From positions 93,305,997 through 93,369,996 of the forward strand of contig NC_088775.1 of assembly GCF_954871325.1 (NCBI RefSeq): a stretch of 64,000 nt of DNA, in the 5' to 3' direction. The notes beneath the pieces were generated by a model. It worked only from the letters and a program-made list of their open reading frames with translations. It did not search any database and was not told where the DNA came from. The DNA is from Gordionus sp. m RMFG-2023 (lineage: Eukaryota > Nematomorpha > Gordioida > Chordodea > Parachordodidae). Shown piece by piece: positions 50,101 to 62,132 of the stretch (position 1 is its first letter; every line of letters begins with the position of its first letter). The position numbers and the translations under genes were made by a program.

Positions 50101-51323
50101 GCCGTAGTGCTGGTGTACCATGTGTGGAATCCCAAATTCGAGTAAGTCAACCTATCATCCTATATCTATATAAAAAAAAAATTTAGGGATTAAAATCGAA
50201 AACCAATCAAATATTTTCCGAACGTTCAAAAGATAAATAAATTGTTTTCGCTAATTTCTATATCTTTCACTAGTATTTTTTTAAAACGACTAACTCAACA
50301 TTATAGCCAGGAAATTTGCCTAAGCGTCCAGATTTCGTCAACAGATGTTCAATCCTACGTGCCATCTGTGAGCAAAATCTTTAGGCTTGCATAATATTTT
50401 TCCCAGAGTTGTTAAAAGATACTTTTTAAATGGATCTAGATACAGATACATCGTCTAGATACCGATATCTTAATCAAAAATCTATCTAGATACAGATACA
50501 GATACCACATTTTTATATCTAGATCCTTTAACAACTCTGATTTTTCCTAATAAAATATTGAGTTAGACGGTTTTTAAAAATCGGCTCAAATTGAGCCGTT
50601 TAACAACACTACCCCTCACACATGTTCTGTAAAATTTTAACTTACCTTCTATCACCGCCCTCTGTCTTACTCCCCCTAAATAATTATGATATAAAAATAA
50701 AAAGGGAAAAAATGACGAGTAGATTGATTCAAAAAGATGAAGAGATTTCGGAATTGATTGACAACAAAAGCGTTATATGAAGAATTCGGCCATGGATAAA
50801 ATAATCTTCTTTACAATTCACTCAAAAATCATGAAACGAAACAATCATTAATAAAATGATCTATATAAATAAATATCTCATTATACAATATGTAATTTGT
50901 AAATTAATTTTTATTTTCGCATATATAGGGAAAAGTTAGTCAATTGACTGAAAGTCCATTTAACCTTACAAATACTTAACTCTGTGCTAAATATGTAAAA
51001 TTTATTAATATAATTAATCAATTTGGAAATATCATAAAATTAATATTTATTCATAATATATTATTGTAATAAATATTGTGCAAGGGTGTCTTTTAGAAGC
51101 ATTCAGATTAATATGGTTCTCAACATATCTAAATCGATTAAAATTGCAAAAGCTAATTTTTTTTGATAAATAACAATGTAATGTTATCAGAAAGTTATTT
51201 TTGGAAAGTAACTAAACTATATTTATCGTTATTTTTTTTTTAAATATAACTCAATTGTAACTATTCCACTTTAGCGAAATTACCGACTCTGATCTATTAC
51301 CAAATTTCCAGGAATTTTTTTAG
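43993..51323 (+). CDS. Unrecognised type I membrane glycoprotein with sorting-like tail (5 exons, 5' incomplete)
   Basis: Join of about 43993-44156, 47325-47467, 48315-48501, 50014-50141 and 51275-51323; phases agree at all four junctions and the last exon ends in TAG. The ectodomain of about 165 residues has four N-x-S/T sites (NDT, NAT, NST, NQS) and six Cys. A single transmembrane segment, AFWLVPLVAGFLFFSILGAV plus VLVYHVW, is followed by a cytosolic tail of about 20 residues with NPKF and DSDLL. DXXLL motifs are known to bind GGA adaptors for Golgi-endosome sorting; NPxF/Y can act in internalisation. That use here is inference. I do not recognise the ectodomain family, and the signal-peptide exon was not found. 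Confidence 0.68.
45366..45434 (+). repeat. Poly-C run followed by (TTTC)n
   Basis: About 16 C then CTTT units and a variant CCCTCC block, in the first recognised intron of the membrane glycoprotein gene. Confidence 0.9.
46279..46500 (-). pseudogene. Non-LTR retrotransposon endonuclease relic, minus strand
   Basis: Reads IHRALRSARIPSILELSGLY, then SDGKGPDEIFQIPWKRGQF and VRDYS. It aligns with the REL segment of the 53050-54992 copy (ARIPNILEP, RPDG, WDFT), with changes at the catalytic positions (RPD to GPD, WD to RD). Confidence 0.75.
46568..46785. mobile_element. Family A hAT-like MITE
   Basis: Left end TAGTGTTGTTAAATGGC is clear; interior AACAGCTGACTCAAGATTTT and ATTTCGCTAACAGATGTCC match the family. 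The right end, CGTTTACAA, is eroded. Confidence 0.65.
47325..47467 (+). CDS. Membrane glycoprotein exon 2
   Basis: The acceptor ATTTACGCAG| (phase 0) and donor AG|GTTATT (phase 2) enclose STCNPETFVGIMTSLMNLYC and PDFCRPEPFNHQLS. It carries three of the six ectodomain Cys. Confidence 0.75.
48315..48501 (+). CDS. Membrane glycoprotein exon 3
   Basis: The acceptor TTAACAAAG| carries 2 and the donor AAG|GTTTGA ends in phase 0. Reads VLWKWFPVGVNKIYLKFVIR then GNQSSDSANSDSYIPT and CISRSQDIIEAKLRCK. Confidence 0.7.
48608..48765. mobile_element. Family A subfamily MITE, 158 bp, exact 8-bp TSD
   Basis: Ends TAGTGTTGTTAAACTACC and GGTAATTTAACAACACTA; the duplication TTCAAAAC is exact at 48600-48607 and 48766-48773. 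The interior differs from the other family A copies (TAACTTTAGTCAACC and its inverse). Confidence 0.9.
50014..50141 (+). CDS. Membrane glycoprotein exon 4: transmembrane segment
   Basis: The acceptor AAAATGAAG| (phase 0) and strong donor GA|GTAAGT (phase 2) enclose NPIKTYYTYAFWLVPLVAGF and the rest of the hydrophobic helix, then WNPKF. A second frame is also open here, but it is not hydrophobic and does not fit the phase of exons 3 and 5. Confidence 0.78.
50278..50611. mobile_element. Family A MITE split by a family B MITE
   Basis: AACGACTAACTCAACATTAT and TTTCGTCAACAGATG lie to the left, and GAGTTAGACGGTTTTTAAAA to terminal TTTAACAACACTA to the right. The family B element at 50404-50539 interrupts it. 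The left terminus is eroded. Confidence 0.8.
50404..50539. mobile_element. Family B hAT-like MITE, 136 bp, nested, exact 8-bp TSD
   Basis: Family B termini, with ATTTTTCC duplicated exactly at 50396-50403 and 50540-50547. The target is the interior of a family A element, so this insertion is the younger one. Confidence 0.93.
51275..51323 (+). CDS. Membrane glycoprotein exon 5: cytosolic tail and stop
   Basis: The acceptor ATTCCACTTTAG| carries 2 (completing Asp), then EITDSDLLPNFQEFF and TAG at 51321-51323. The exact phase fit and acidic composition after NPKF support it; its short length limits confidence. Confidence 0.62.
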
Positions 51324-53040
51324 TTCTACACCTTTCTTGATCTTTTTGTTTAACAAATGCCTATTTTTTTTTCCATTCTGGATATGTGCCATATTGTGAC
51401 AGGATTCTAATTTGGATCGGACTCTGTATTAATGTGAAATCTTGATCCGGCTCTCCCATGTAGTGAAGCTGTCATATCGGTTATGGACCACTCTTTTTTT
51501 TATACGGTATTTAGTCCCGGTCGTTTTCTAATAACACTCCTTCTTTTATATAATTATTTTATTAAATTGATAACAAGTATCATTTTATTTGGTAGCTTTT
51601 ATTCATTTTCCGAAACCTAATTAGTTTATCTAGAAAACACTATTAACATTTCTAAAACGATCAACATTTATCCCTTGTAAACCAATATTCTCCAAGCAGG
51701 AAATGTCAAAACCAAAAAAAAACAGACTTTATAATAAGGCAAACAAGTGTTCATGTTCTTTATAAATTCTTGATTAAGAAACCGAATCGATATGCCTACC
51801 CTAAGTTCCTCTGGTTATGAACAAGGATATTAGCATTTATCATTTAAAATAAATCGTCAATAATTATTTAAAATTATAAACTCAGGTTAAATTAGGTGTA
51901 AAAACCAGAAGAGTTTTTTTATAATATAGCAAAAACATGTCTCAAATAGGTATTTACGATCTTTGGAATGAACAGATATTTTTTTAATGATCCTTGATCC
52001 TGACCGTGTTCTTCACTCCGGGCTTTTGTCCATAAGTTTTCACGCCTAAAAGATTCCCTTATCTTTTATATCAGCAGTCTACTCTTATTTTTTTTCCTAT
52101 TTTCTTTTATCTTTTCTATTTTTATATGTAGGTTAGGTTTATATGTGTTAATTTCTTATAACATTAATTTTGGTTAAAATTTTTTTTTAATATATAATCA
52201 ATCGAATGCCTAAATTATCAACCATTTATTATTTTTTGCTTATAAAGTTTAGATATTTAAACATCATTCATTTATAACTCCAACAAAAAAAATTTTAACT
52301 TCCTTGCTAGGCCTACTCAAAAATATATTGGTCGAATAATTTGCCCTATTTATTCGAACGGATATTAATAGTATTCGATTTGAATAGTTGGTTTTAAAAA
52401 TATAAAATGATTCTTACTAAAATGTGTCGATTGTTTTTCGAACTATTGCTTTAATATTTGTTTTATTCAAATCGCATAATTCGTTTGAACAAAACGATAA
52501 TTTATTTTGCTATTCGTATTCCTCGTTATTCGAATCGAATTTTGGTTATACTCCCGACCAATTTTTTAATCAGAGATTTTCTTAATTCTGCCGTTTACGG
52601 TGGGTTTTTGAAATCATTTAATTTTATGGTTGGGGTTTTGTTTTTAAATTTTGATATATTTGAAGATAATTTTGTAAATCAAATATTATTCAAAAATAGA
52701 ATAAGCTAATGAACATAAATTATTTCTTAAATTTTTAACAAATTCCTTCCCAAATAATGCACTAGAATAAAATGAAATTTTATTTATAATATACAGAGGT
52801 GTATTTCGTTCGGAGATGAACTACCCTCTCCCCGATAATTTTTTGGATTTATATATATCGATATATTGAGGTATATAAAAGAAAAGATGTTTTTTAAATT
52901 TAACATAGATATATATATATATATGTTTTGAACGACAATTATTGAATGTGTTAAATGCAATATTTTGAATCTCTTTTCTAACGACCATACAACTATAAAT
53001 ATATTTCAAAAATAAAAATTTAATTTTGATAATATTGTTA
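51324..53040. other. AT-rich intergenic region
   Basis: No supported gene or intact repeat. ORF 52458-52709 is Ile/Phe/Asn-rich and without support. Confidence 0.5.
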
Positions 53041-53049
53041 TTGAAAAAA

Positions 53050-54992
53050 TATTATAAAACGAACCCTAAAAATCCTCATAAAGATATATTTAGATTAATT
53101 GCTTTTACTAAGCCTGATGGTGGAGTTCGGCCAATCGCAATAGGGTCTTTTTTTAGGAGACTATTAGCTAAGATAATCGTTGAGCGCATCAAACCTGATG
53201 CTTCAAAAATGTTCCAAACATATCAACTAGGCTTTGGTACTAAAGGGGGATGCGAAATAGCCGCTCACTCTCTTCGCATATATATCGAAGATCCTCCTCC
53301 AGACGCCGTAGTCTGTAAGCTTGATTTTAAAAATGCTTTTAATTCTTTATCCAGAAAAACATTTTTTATTAAAAATTCCCAGTTTATGCAAGATTTATTG
53401 AACAGTCTTATGGCTGTAGAACCCCTCTCAAATTCGGGGAATATACAATTCCTTCTGACGAGGGTATTCAACAAGGAGACCCTTTGGGCCCTCTGATCTT
53501 TAGTTTAGGTATACATAACCTAGTTCATTGTCTAAAATCCTCTTTTAATTTAGATTTAAACATATGGTATCTAGATGATGGTACCATTTGCGGACCTTCT
53601 AAAAATATTCTTGCAGCGATAGATTATATAGAGAAAAATTCTCTAAACATAGGCCTTACTCTAAATAAAGCTAAATCGGAAATATGCTTTTTAAATTCAA
53701 ATACTCTCAAAGTCCAAGGGTTTAAAATCATCAAAAAAAGTGAAATTAATCTTCTAGGTTCACCTTTAAGCAGTTTTTCCAACTGTGAGGTGTTCGTGGA
53801 AAAATTTTTCGAAGGCTTATCAGGACTCGAAACTATTTTAAACGAAATTCCTTCACACCAGAGCTTTTTTCTTTTAAAAAAATATTTATTTTTACCAAAG
53901 ATAGTACATATTTTTAGATCTTCTTCCTTTTTTTTAAATAATGAAATTATTAATCGTGTTCATGAATTTTTTAGAAGTTTATTAGAAAATATTTTAAATA
54001 TTAAATTGGAAGATTTTAATTGGGGTTTCTCACAATTACCCTCGAAAATGGGTGGTTTAGATTTATATCCTTTAAACCTTCTATCTCTTTCCTCATTTTT
54101 GGCATCGCGTTTGATGAATAACGCCATGATATCTTCTTTTATCTCTCCTAAAGATAACCTTTTAAACTCAGCCTTGACAGCCTGGACATCTTTAGCTCCA
54201 CCTGAAGCTGTCTTACCCACGATCTTAACACACCAATCTCTTTTCGAACCTTTAATTAAAAAATTTTTTAAAATAATCTCATCAAACCCCCCTTTGGAGT
54301 ATATTCAACTATTACAGAATGCTGACTGTACTAGTGGCTATGAATGGTTGGAAGCATTACCAAGTCGTAACCTAGGTAACCTCTTATCAGATGAACAACT
54401 AAGAGTTGCCATAGGCCATCGACTTGGATGTAACATTGTTCAACCACATACATGCATCAAATGTAAAACATTAGTTGACTCCAAAGGGAGACATGGTCTA
54501 AATTGTATATATAGTCAAGGCAGGCATGCAAGGCATGCAGCAATTAATTTAGCTATTAGCCGTTCTCTTACCAGGGCCCGAATACCAAACATCCTGGAGC
54601 CTACAAATTTATCGTTAGATGATGGCTTAAGACCAGATGGTTTAACTTCCGTGCCTTGGTCTTTAGGGAAATCCTTAATTTGGGACTTCACATGCGTATC
54701 TTCTTTCCCAAAAAATTTAAATTCTAATCCGGTTGATATAGCCGAGAAAAAAAAAACAATGAAATATTCCAAATTCACAAATTATATTTTTACACCGATT
54801 GTCATCTCTTCCCTTGGACATATGCCAAGTGGAACTTTAAAGTTTTTAAAAAATATAGGGGATAAGATAAGAGCCCTTACATCAGAACCTAAAGAATTTT
54901 ATTTCTTAAAACAAAACCTCCAAATCATAATTTTAAAATATAACTACACATGTTTTTTGGGAACTTGTAGTCCCACCTCGGTTTTTATATAA
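53050..54992 (+). pseudogene. 5'-truncated, frameshifted non-LTR retrotransposon (RT plus restriction-like endonuclease)
   Basis: The first frame (to about 53430) has KPDGGVRPIAIGSFFRRLLA, QLGFGTKGG and the motif A region LDFKNAFNSL. The second frame (to 54992) has GIQQGDPLGPLIF and YLDD in motif C, so one shift lies at about 53420-53440. After the RT come a CCHC finger (C-x2-C-x9-H-x3-C, residues TCIKCK...HGLNC) and RPDG...WDFT, which fits the RPD...D core of the restriction-like endonucleases of R2-type elements. Sequence upstream of the RT is missing, the usual result of incomplete reverse transcription. The exact clade is not certain. Confidence 0.85.
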
Positions 54993-55307
54993 TATTTTAT
55001 TTATTTTATTTTATATTATTTTAATTTAGTATTTTAACGCTATGTATTATTTTACACAAATTATATCATATTGTTATTGATATAATTTTAAAAAGAAATG
55101 ATAAAACACTAAAATATTAAAACAACACTATAAAAATATGTAAATATTTATAAAATGACTAAATAAAAATATATATTAATAGTATCGAAGGCTTTAAAAA
55201 GAGCTTAATTTAATAATAAAAATGTTCCTAAAAAGCATGTATAATTGTGGTTAAAAATTTCCAAATAAAGTTATTTAATTTTGAATATTTATTAATTTTT
55301 TTATCTT

Positions 55308-55640
55308 CCCCACAAGTAAGAGGGTTTGTGTTAATTGATGAAGGAAAGGATGATACCCAGGTTGCATCCCAAATAAGGGATTTCCCATTGGACCAGGTGG
55401 TGCAAGTTAAGCCATCTTGTAATGAGCGGTTGGTAGGTTCAAGGATGTTGGGTGTTTTAGCCTTATTAAAAGCGTTGTATGATTTTATTAATTGCTTTAT
55501 GGCAGATATAGCGTTCTTGGCTGCTGGTGCAGTTTAGACCGTGTCTGGCGTTAGGTTGAATGGGTAGGTTGCATAGGTGACAAGAGTGTGAATGTGTAAG
55601 CGAGCATCCTAGTCTAAAGCCTATAGTAACAAAAAAGATG
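55308..55640 (-). pseudogene. Non-LTR retrotransposon C-terminal fragment, minus strand
   Basis: The minus strand reads GFRLGCSLTHSHSCHLCNL, then ARHGLNCTSSQERY and AINKIIQRF, aligning with the CCHC finger of the adjacent plus-strand copy; the endonuclease part follows toward 55308. The two copies lie tail to tail. Confidence 0.75.
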
Positions 55641-57030
55641 AAATTGTAGAAATATGTGCTTATATTAAATAATCATAATGAAATTAATAATAGCACACAT
55701 TATATGTTTGCCAATTTTGGTATAAAATTATGGCCATCTACTCAAAAAACAAAATTATAAATGTTTTATCAATAAATTTTTGATAAATCATTAGTAATTA
55801 AAAGGAAATTATTTTTTCGGTGATTTAATTAATATCTTATCTCATACTTGTTTAAGATTTGAGACTTAATTTGTCATGAGGATTTTAACGAAGAGGCAAT
55901 AAAATTATTTAAGAATAACTAATTGATAGAAAAAGATTTTTATTCACAATGTAACAGCTGAGAGACCCAAAAAAAAAAAATATGATTTTAATACATAATT
56001 TTCATCTTTAAATAAATTTTTCACTTTAAAATATTGATTTTAAATTTTATTCACCCGGGATTTTTTTTAAAATATATCTTGGCAGGGGCTGAATTTTTTT
56101 TTAAAAAATACCCAGACCGGGCCTAAAAATTTATTTTAAATATACTTGGGCCTTGGCCTGATCCAAGCTAAAATAAATTTAGAACCAGGGCAAGAAACTT
56201 TAAATGGATACCTCTAGGCAGGATTGGCAAATAGGTCAATTGTCCGAAGGAGTATTTGACCTGGTCAAATACTGTAAGAATGTTGTTGGTAAATAAATAT
56301 TGATTTAAATAAGTACTATGTATATTTACATGTTTATCAATCTAATTAGGTTACAATTTATTTATAAATATATTTGTCATCAAGACATCTATTTAATTAT
56401 AATTTTATATTAAAATATAAGATTTTCATATTAAATTTCATTTTGTAATATAAAAATAAAAGAATTTTTCTCATTATTAATTTGATTTCAATATATAAAT
56501 ATGGTTTGAGAAAATTACTAATTGCCAATTTATATTACATTATGTACAATTATCCAAACAAGATGGGGAACATCAATAATATGTAAGGAGCAGATATCTA
56601 TCTGTAAGAAATCTCTGAAGCCATCTGTTGAAGAAGTTGAATATTTGTCCGAAAGAAATTACCAAATATATTAAATGAAGAAATATTTTGGAAATCTTCC
56701 AATTAATGAAGGGGAGAATATATTGTAATATATTATTTATACATTATGAATTTTTCTAATTGTCAATTAGATATGGTTATATTGATTATATATATTTATG
56801 ATTAACATAATATTGGGTGAAGGTTAACAATACCTAACACACATAGCATCGATTACATAAAATAATTATGGTTTTACTCTCATGGTTGAATAAATAAATT
56901 ACATGTGTTTGCATATATATTCTAATTATTATATATACAAGTAATAATTGTAAAAATTCATATTAAGTGTAAATCTAATATATGCAATATATATTTATAT
57001 TCTTTGTTCCTAATAATATATACCTTTATT
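55641..57030. other. AT-rich intergenic region
   Basis: Contains a GC-arm relic at 56050-56210 (CACCCGGGATT, CCCAGACCGGGCC). No gene seen. Confidence 0.5.
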
Positions 57031-57036
57031 TTAGGA

Positions 57037-57165
57037 AAATTCGCGCCATCACTGGTGACCCACAGGAAGGCTTCTATCTCAGACAGCGCATATCTATTGA
57101 TATATGCAGATCTAACTGCATTGCCATCCACGGCTCCCTTTCTTGACCTCCTCCCATCCAACATA
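57037..57165. other. Orphan coding-like segment, strand unclear
   Basis: On the plus strand it follows a good acceptor (TTTATTTTAG|) and reads KFAPSLVTHRKASISDSAYL, then PSTAPFLDLLPSN. On the minus strand it reads SRKGAVDGNAVRSAYI, then EIEAFLWVTSDGANFP, before a GTATAT donor. GC is higher than the surroundings. No family recognised; it could be an exon or a transposon relic. Confidence 0.25.
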
Positions 57166-57760
57166 CAATTTATTATACTAATTTTTTTTTATTATACAGT
57201 TTTTTATATAGTTTTTAATTTACAAATAGTTTACATGATATTTTTGATATATATTTTTAAATTACGTATATATGTTTTACTTTTAACGTTCAATGTATTA
57301 TTTTAAAATTGTGATTTAGTTTTATATAAATCTATGATGAAAAAAAAAATTTTATATGAAAAAAAATTCTTAAAATATCACACCAAAAATGAATACCAAT
57401 TAAATAATAAATAAAATTAAAGATAATGATATTTGGTTCAAATTTAATATCATTATTGACGAAAACAAGAAAAATATTGATGTGCAATGTGGTGCAATGC
57501 ATAAATTGTTCAAATATATTATCTTATAATTGTAATCATCGTTGAAATCATAAATGTGATGGTAAATCCTTGAAAATTGATAAAAAAATTTTACACCTGA
57601 GAAACAGACATTTAAATGTAAAAATTTTAAAGAAAAATTTATAGATCATTTCCATAACTCTTTGCACATAAGATATTAGGCCCTTTGAAATGATAGTTGA
57701 CAATGTACTTCTTGAATTCAGCCAGACTCTAGTCGATGTTGGAGCAAAATATGCTACAAT

Positions 57761-57977
57761 TAGTATTGTTAAAAATCCCGATTTGGGTCCATTTAAAAAA
57801 ACGGCCCTAATAAGATTATAACCAAAATAACTTTATGTAAGCCCTGGTGATTTAGCTGGATAATAGAAATGCTTGGACATTCATTTGCTAAATCTTGATG
57901 CTTACATAATATTATTTTAGCTAAAGTCTATATCGGGCCGTTTTAATCGACTCAAATTGGGCTTTTTAGCAACTCTA
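57761..57977. mobile_element. Family A MITE inside the hAT transposase relic
   Basis: TAGTATTGTTAAAAATCCC to GGGCTTTTTAGCAACTCTA. It splits the transposase frame between GAKYATI and KIDAKSLI. Flanks GCTACAAT and GGTAAAAT agree at 6 of 8. Confidence 0.7.
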
Positions 57978-59717
57978 GGTAAAATAGATGCCAAATCATT
58001 GATTTCACATCTTACCATATCACGCCACCATAAGGAAAATGTAAAATGTAATAAAATAAGAAATATTTTGGTTGACACTATTGCCCCAGTAATCAAGAAT
58101 CAACTTATGGATACTTCCACTGATATATGGTGTGATGACCATAAAAAGAACTTTTTAAAACAATTAACATGCACTATATATCAGATGATAGGAAGCTAGT
58201 GAAGAGTAATCTATTTACTGCTAAATTTAAAAAGGTGTCAAAGACTAGTAAAGTAGTCAGGATGAATTACTAAAGAATTTCCACAATTTTAATTTTGACA
58301 CATTTATAAATATGATATTTATTACAGACCAAGGTAAAAATAAAAGCATTGGAATTAAATGAAAGATTAAATTGTTGTCATTTATTAAACACAGTTATAA
58401 GAAATTCATTTAACGATAAATATTTTGATAGTAATGCCCAATTAAAATCAACAATAGATATTACTAAAGTATTAGTGGGGCATTTAAAATAGAGCCCTTT
58501 ATCAAGATGTGGAAGTTGATAAAATTCTAAATACAATATGCTCAATAGTGTTTCACAAAATGAAGAAATTATAAAGTTCCTCAAAAACATGGTGGATCGG
58601 AAAAATATTATATTATAGAGTTTCCAATTCTTGAGGTTCTTATCAATATTCTTGGAAATTTTCACAGACTCTTATTGAGTTTATTATTGAGTTATAGTCG
58701 GACTCTTGCACTCTTTTTAAAGTGGAAATTTGGTATTATGAACTTCTTGAAGTTTGTAATACCTATCAAAACGATAAAAGAGAGATAAAATTGATTCTAC
58801 GTAATATACAGCATTTTTAAATTGAAAAATTTGTTTTACATACGGGGAGTGGAAGGGGTCAAATTAGTAAACCAATATAGCTTTTTTTTCGTAATTATAC
58901 TCTTGACTTAGAAATATATAAGAAAGGTATAACTTACACTATATTAAATGGAATAATATAATTATATTATATTTTAATTTAATTATTATATTACCACAGG
59001 CTAGTCATATATTACTTTTACTAATCATTGTTATTTAATATAAATGTTAAACAAAAATAAATAAAATTAAGAACCTTTTAAAACTGTTTTGATTATCAAA
59101 AAAAAATGTGTTAGAAATTTCTCAATTTCCATATATCAAGTCTGACATCAATATTTCTTAAAGAGTCTCTTCATTGAGTACCATACCAGGTGCGCGAAGG
59201 TCGTATCCAGTCTATCTCTCCACCAGCCTCCTATCTTTCACCATATTGACAAGCGGGGAAGGTCCTGCCCTGAGAATTGTTATGGTCTCTCTATTAGTCG
59301 ATATTGGGGGGAATTAGCCTGTAGAATGGGGATTAGTCTGTATAGAAAATTCACTCGCCTCAAGAAGATCACAATAATATTGATATGCAATGAATATATT
59401 ATAAAACTAAAAATAATATGATTTTTCCCTATTAAGATTAAAACTTGAAAAACTATCATCTCTTTACAAGATATTTATATATACATATATCGGTATTAAT
59501 TTACCGCCTCAAGTAAACATTTTGTAAAAAGTAACATAAATTGATTCGGTAAATACAAGTAATAATAAAAAGAAGAGGTAATATAATACGTAAATTGATT
59601 AAGTAAGCACAATTTGTTACTAATATATAACCAATGACATATATATATGTCATTGTATATAACACATTTTATCTCTCTTTTTCTCTGTCCCAAATAGGCA
59701 ATTACGTATGTTGTATG

Positions 59718-61161
59718 CATAGGCGTAGCCAGGATTTTCACAAGGGGGGGGAATCAAAAAAGTACTGGAAGCTTCGCCCCCAGACCCCCTTTTGGGTGGG
59801 CCTTCGGCCCGCTTTTCTCCGGCCTTCGGCCGGGTTACTTTAACCTATATATAGTCATAAAATATTTTTACAAATTTTAATAAAAAAAATAAGCCTGGAA
59901 CAAATATGAAATAATTTTTATTAGTTTATATAAAATAAAAATATAATAAATTACTTGTATTGTATATACCTTAATATAAAAGCATGGTAATAATTTATTC
60001 CAAACAATTATAAGAAATTTATTTATAATAAGTAAGTAGACATATAGTTGATTTTACCCTATTATATAGAATTAGTTATAAAATACTAGGTAAAATTCCA
60101 ATTTTACAGACATATTTGACAGTTAGAGAATATATTACAGTTAATAATCTGACAAAATTTACTAATCAATGCTCTTAATATTAAATATAGCAACAATATG
60201 CATACAATTATTTAACGCCATCTATTTTATTTAAGTATATATAAATTTAATCTTCATATTATTTATCCCACAATGTCTTTAAAAGATATTTTCTGATGTC
60301 CTTATCAATATTTTATAGTTTTCTGTAAAATATATAATTCGCTATATTGGTAAAAATACTTGATTGTCATTTGATAATTAGATATATTGTAAATCGACGA
60401 CATATAATATTCCACTGTTTATATTGTGCTTTAATATTTTTTTAATTTATGATTTAATTTTATCAATAGTTTTATAATTATATTTTACTTTTATTGAGAT
60501 AAATAAATAAAAATTACTCACTTTATAAAAAATTATATTTGATATATTATATTATTTAGTAATTTTATAGATCTATTATTAATAATTATAATACATTTCA
60601 CTTCTGTCTTAAGACTTATCCTTGGCCTATATTCCATTTATTAAAAAACATTTTTGGTTCATTTTATATATTTATAAATTTATTTTCTCAAAAATCTATA
60701 AATTATGATGAATAGTTTTATAAAAAAATATCAACTTTTACATTCTTTCTTTTAAATTATTATTTAAGATATATGCATACATATATGAGGGTCAGGGAGT
60801 GGGGAGAGGACTAAGGGGGATATTTTTTATTAGCTATAAATGATATTTACAAAAAGTGATAAATTTCTGAAGGGAGGGGAAATTTCCCCTGTTTGGTTTC
60901 ACCTTTTTTTATATATAAACCTCTTTTTAAAAAATATGAATTATAGTTAACAGTTTTAGTATAAAACATTATTATAACTTTCACATTCTATCTTTCAAAT
61001 TATTGTTTAAGATATGTGCATACATTTTTGGGGGACAATGGTGAAGAGAGAACTAAGGAAGAAATTATTTAATAGTTTAAAATGATATTTACAAAAAGTG
61101 ACATATTTCTGAAGGGGGGGGGGAATTTACCCTTGCCCTCCCCCCCCTGGCTACGCCTATG
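59718..61161. mobile_element. Family F hAT-like non-autonomous element, 1444 bp, exact 8-bp TSD
   Basis: Inverted ends CATAGGCGTAGCCAGG and CCTGGCTACGCCTATG, with GTTGTATG duplicated exactly at 59710-59717 and 61162-61169. No open frame of note; two diverged direct repeats (60738-60903 and 60975-61150) make up the 3' third. The GGCGTAGCCAGG end is typical of hAT elements. It interrupts the hAT transposase relic. Confidence 0.93.
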
Positions 61162-61871
61162 GTTGTATGGGACAGATTGCAAGATGAAGGAAACCTATAT
61201 AAAAGACTATATTATTACAGGAAGCTCAGGAATTTATTAAATTATTTTCCACCAGTCGAATTACAACTGTTGTTAAACAAACTCAATCTTATTATGACAA
61301 ATGGGACAATGGTAATTCGTTAATAAATCAATATCCTATGATAAATTTACCCAAATGTAAAAATATGAAACATTTAAGGTGGATAATTTGTTAGAGTGGT
61401 GGGCGGCTCATCAAAGCCAATTACCAATTTTGGAAAAACGGGTGTTGGCAATTACTACTTAAACCCAAGCTGTGTCCACTACTGGAATAATTCTTAAAGA
61501 AAGAAGAAGTAATCTTCAACCAAGGTAGATATGCTTCTTTCTTCATGATAATTTATAAATTTTTTATATCTTTCTTGAGAATACGGCTTCTTCATTCTGA
61601 CAAATATTTATTGCATTTGTTAAATTTTACTTTCAGTCCTGAAGGTTACATTTTTAATATTTTTTTTTACATATTATAAAATAAATTATATCATATTGTG
61701 CAAATAGATGATATTCTCAAAACAAATTACTATTTACATGCATGGTTTTTTTAAGCGATTTATTTTTATTTTATAAATATGCAATTTATTATACTTCTCA
61801 TAAATTATTTACTTCCATTTTAATAAATTTCAGCTTTATTTTTTTTATAAATGCAATATAATATGGTATAT

Positions 61872-61949
61872 TATTAAAATATTAGCTCTACCATGCATTT
61901 TTTAAATATTTATTAAAATATTAGCTCTACCATGCATTTTTTAAATATT
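61872..61949 (+). repeat. Two tandem units of 39 bp
   Basis: The unit starting TATTAAAATATTAGCTCTAC is present twice without visible change. Confidence 0.95.
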
Positions 61950-62132
61950 TATCATAAACACACAATATATTATATTCTCAAAATATACTTTATACAAATT
62001 TTTTATAGTATCAATTTGTAATATATTAAATATCTGTTTAGAATAAAAAAGATAAAATGGTAATATGCTTATTAAATGTTAATAATCGCTGAAAAATAGG
62101 GTAAAATACAGAATAGGTGTATTTTGTATAAG

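Larger units (their letters stand above)
57420..61530 (+). pseudogene. hAT-superfamily transposase, decayed and interrupted by two elements
   Basis: Pieces in order: a possible finger region with FIDHFHNSLHIR (57.4-57.67 kb), DIRPFEMIVDNVLLEFSQTL and VDVGAKYATI (57.67-57.76), IDAKSLISHLTISRHHKENV and STDIWCDDHKKN (57.98-58.20, the first catalytic Asp region), then ALELNERLNCC-like pieces and LEVLINILGN (58.2-58.7). The C-terminal dimerisation part is LLEWWAAHQSQLPILEKRVL and STTGIILKERRS (61.38-61.53). Stops and shifts are frequent. A family A MITE sits at 57761-57977 and the 1.44-kb family F element at 59718-61161. Confidence 0.75.

Noticed and set aside
53960-54778. Minus-strand ORFs within the retrotransposon
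   Set aside because: Shadows of the RT/endonuclease frame on the plus strand.
55247-55537. 96-aa plus-strand ORF
   Set aside because: It is the antisense of a retrotransposon finger/endonuclease fragment that reads on the minus strand.
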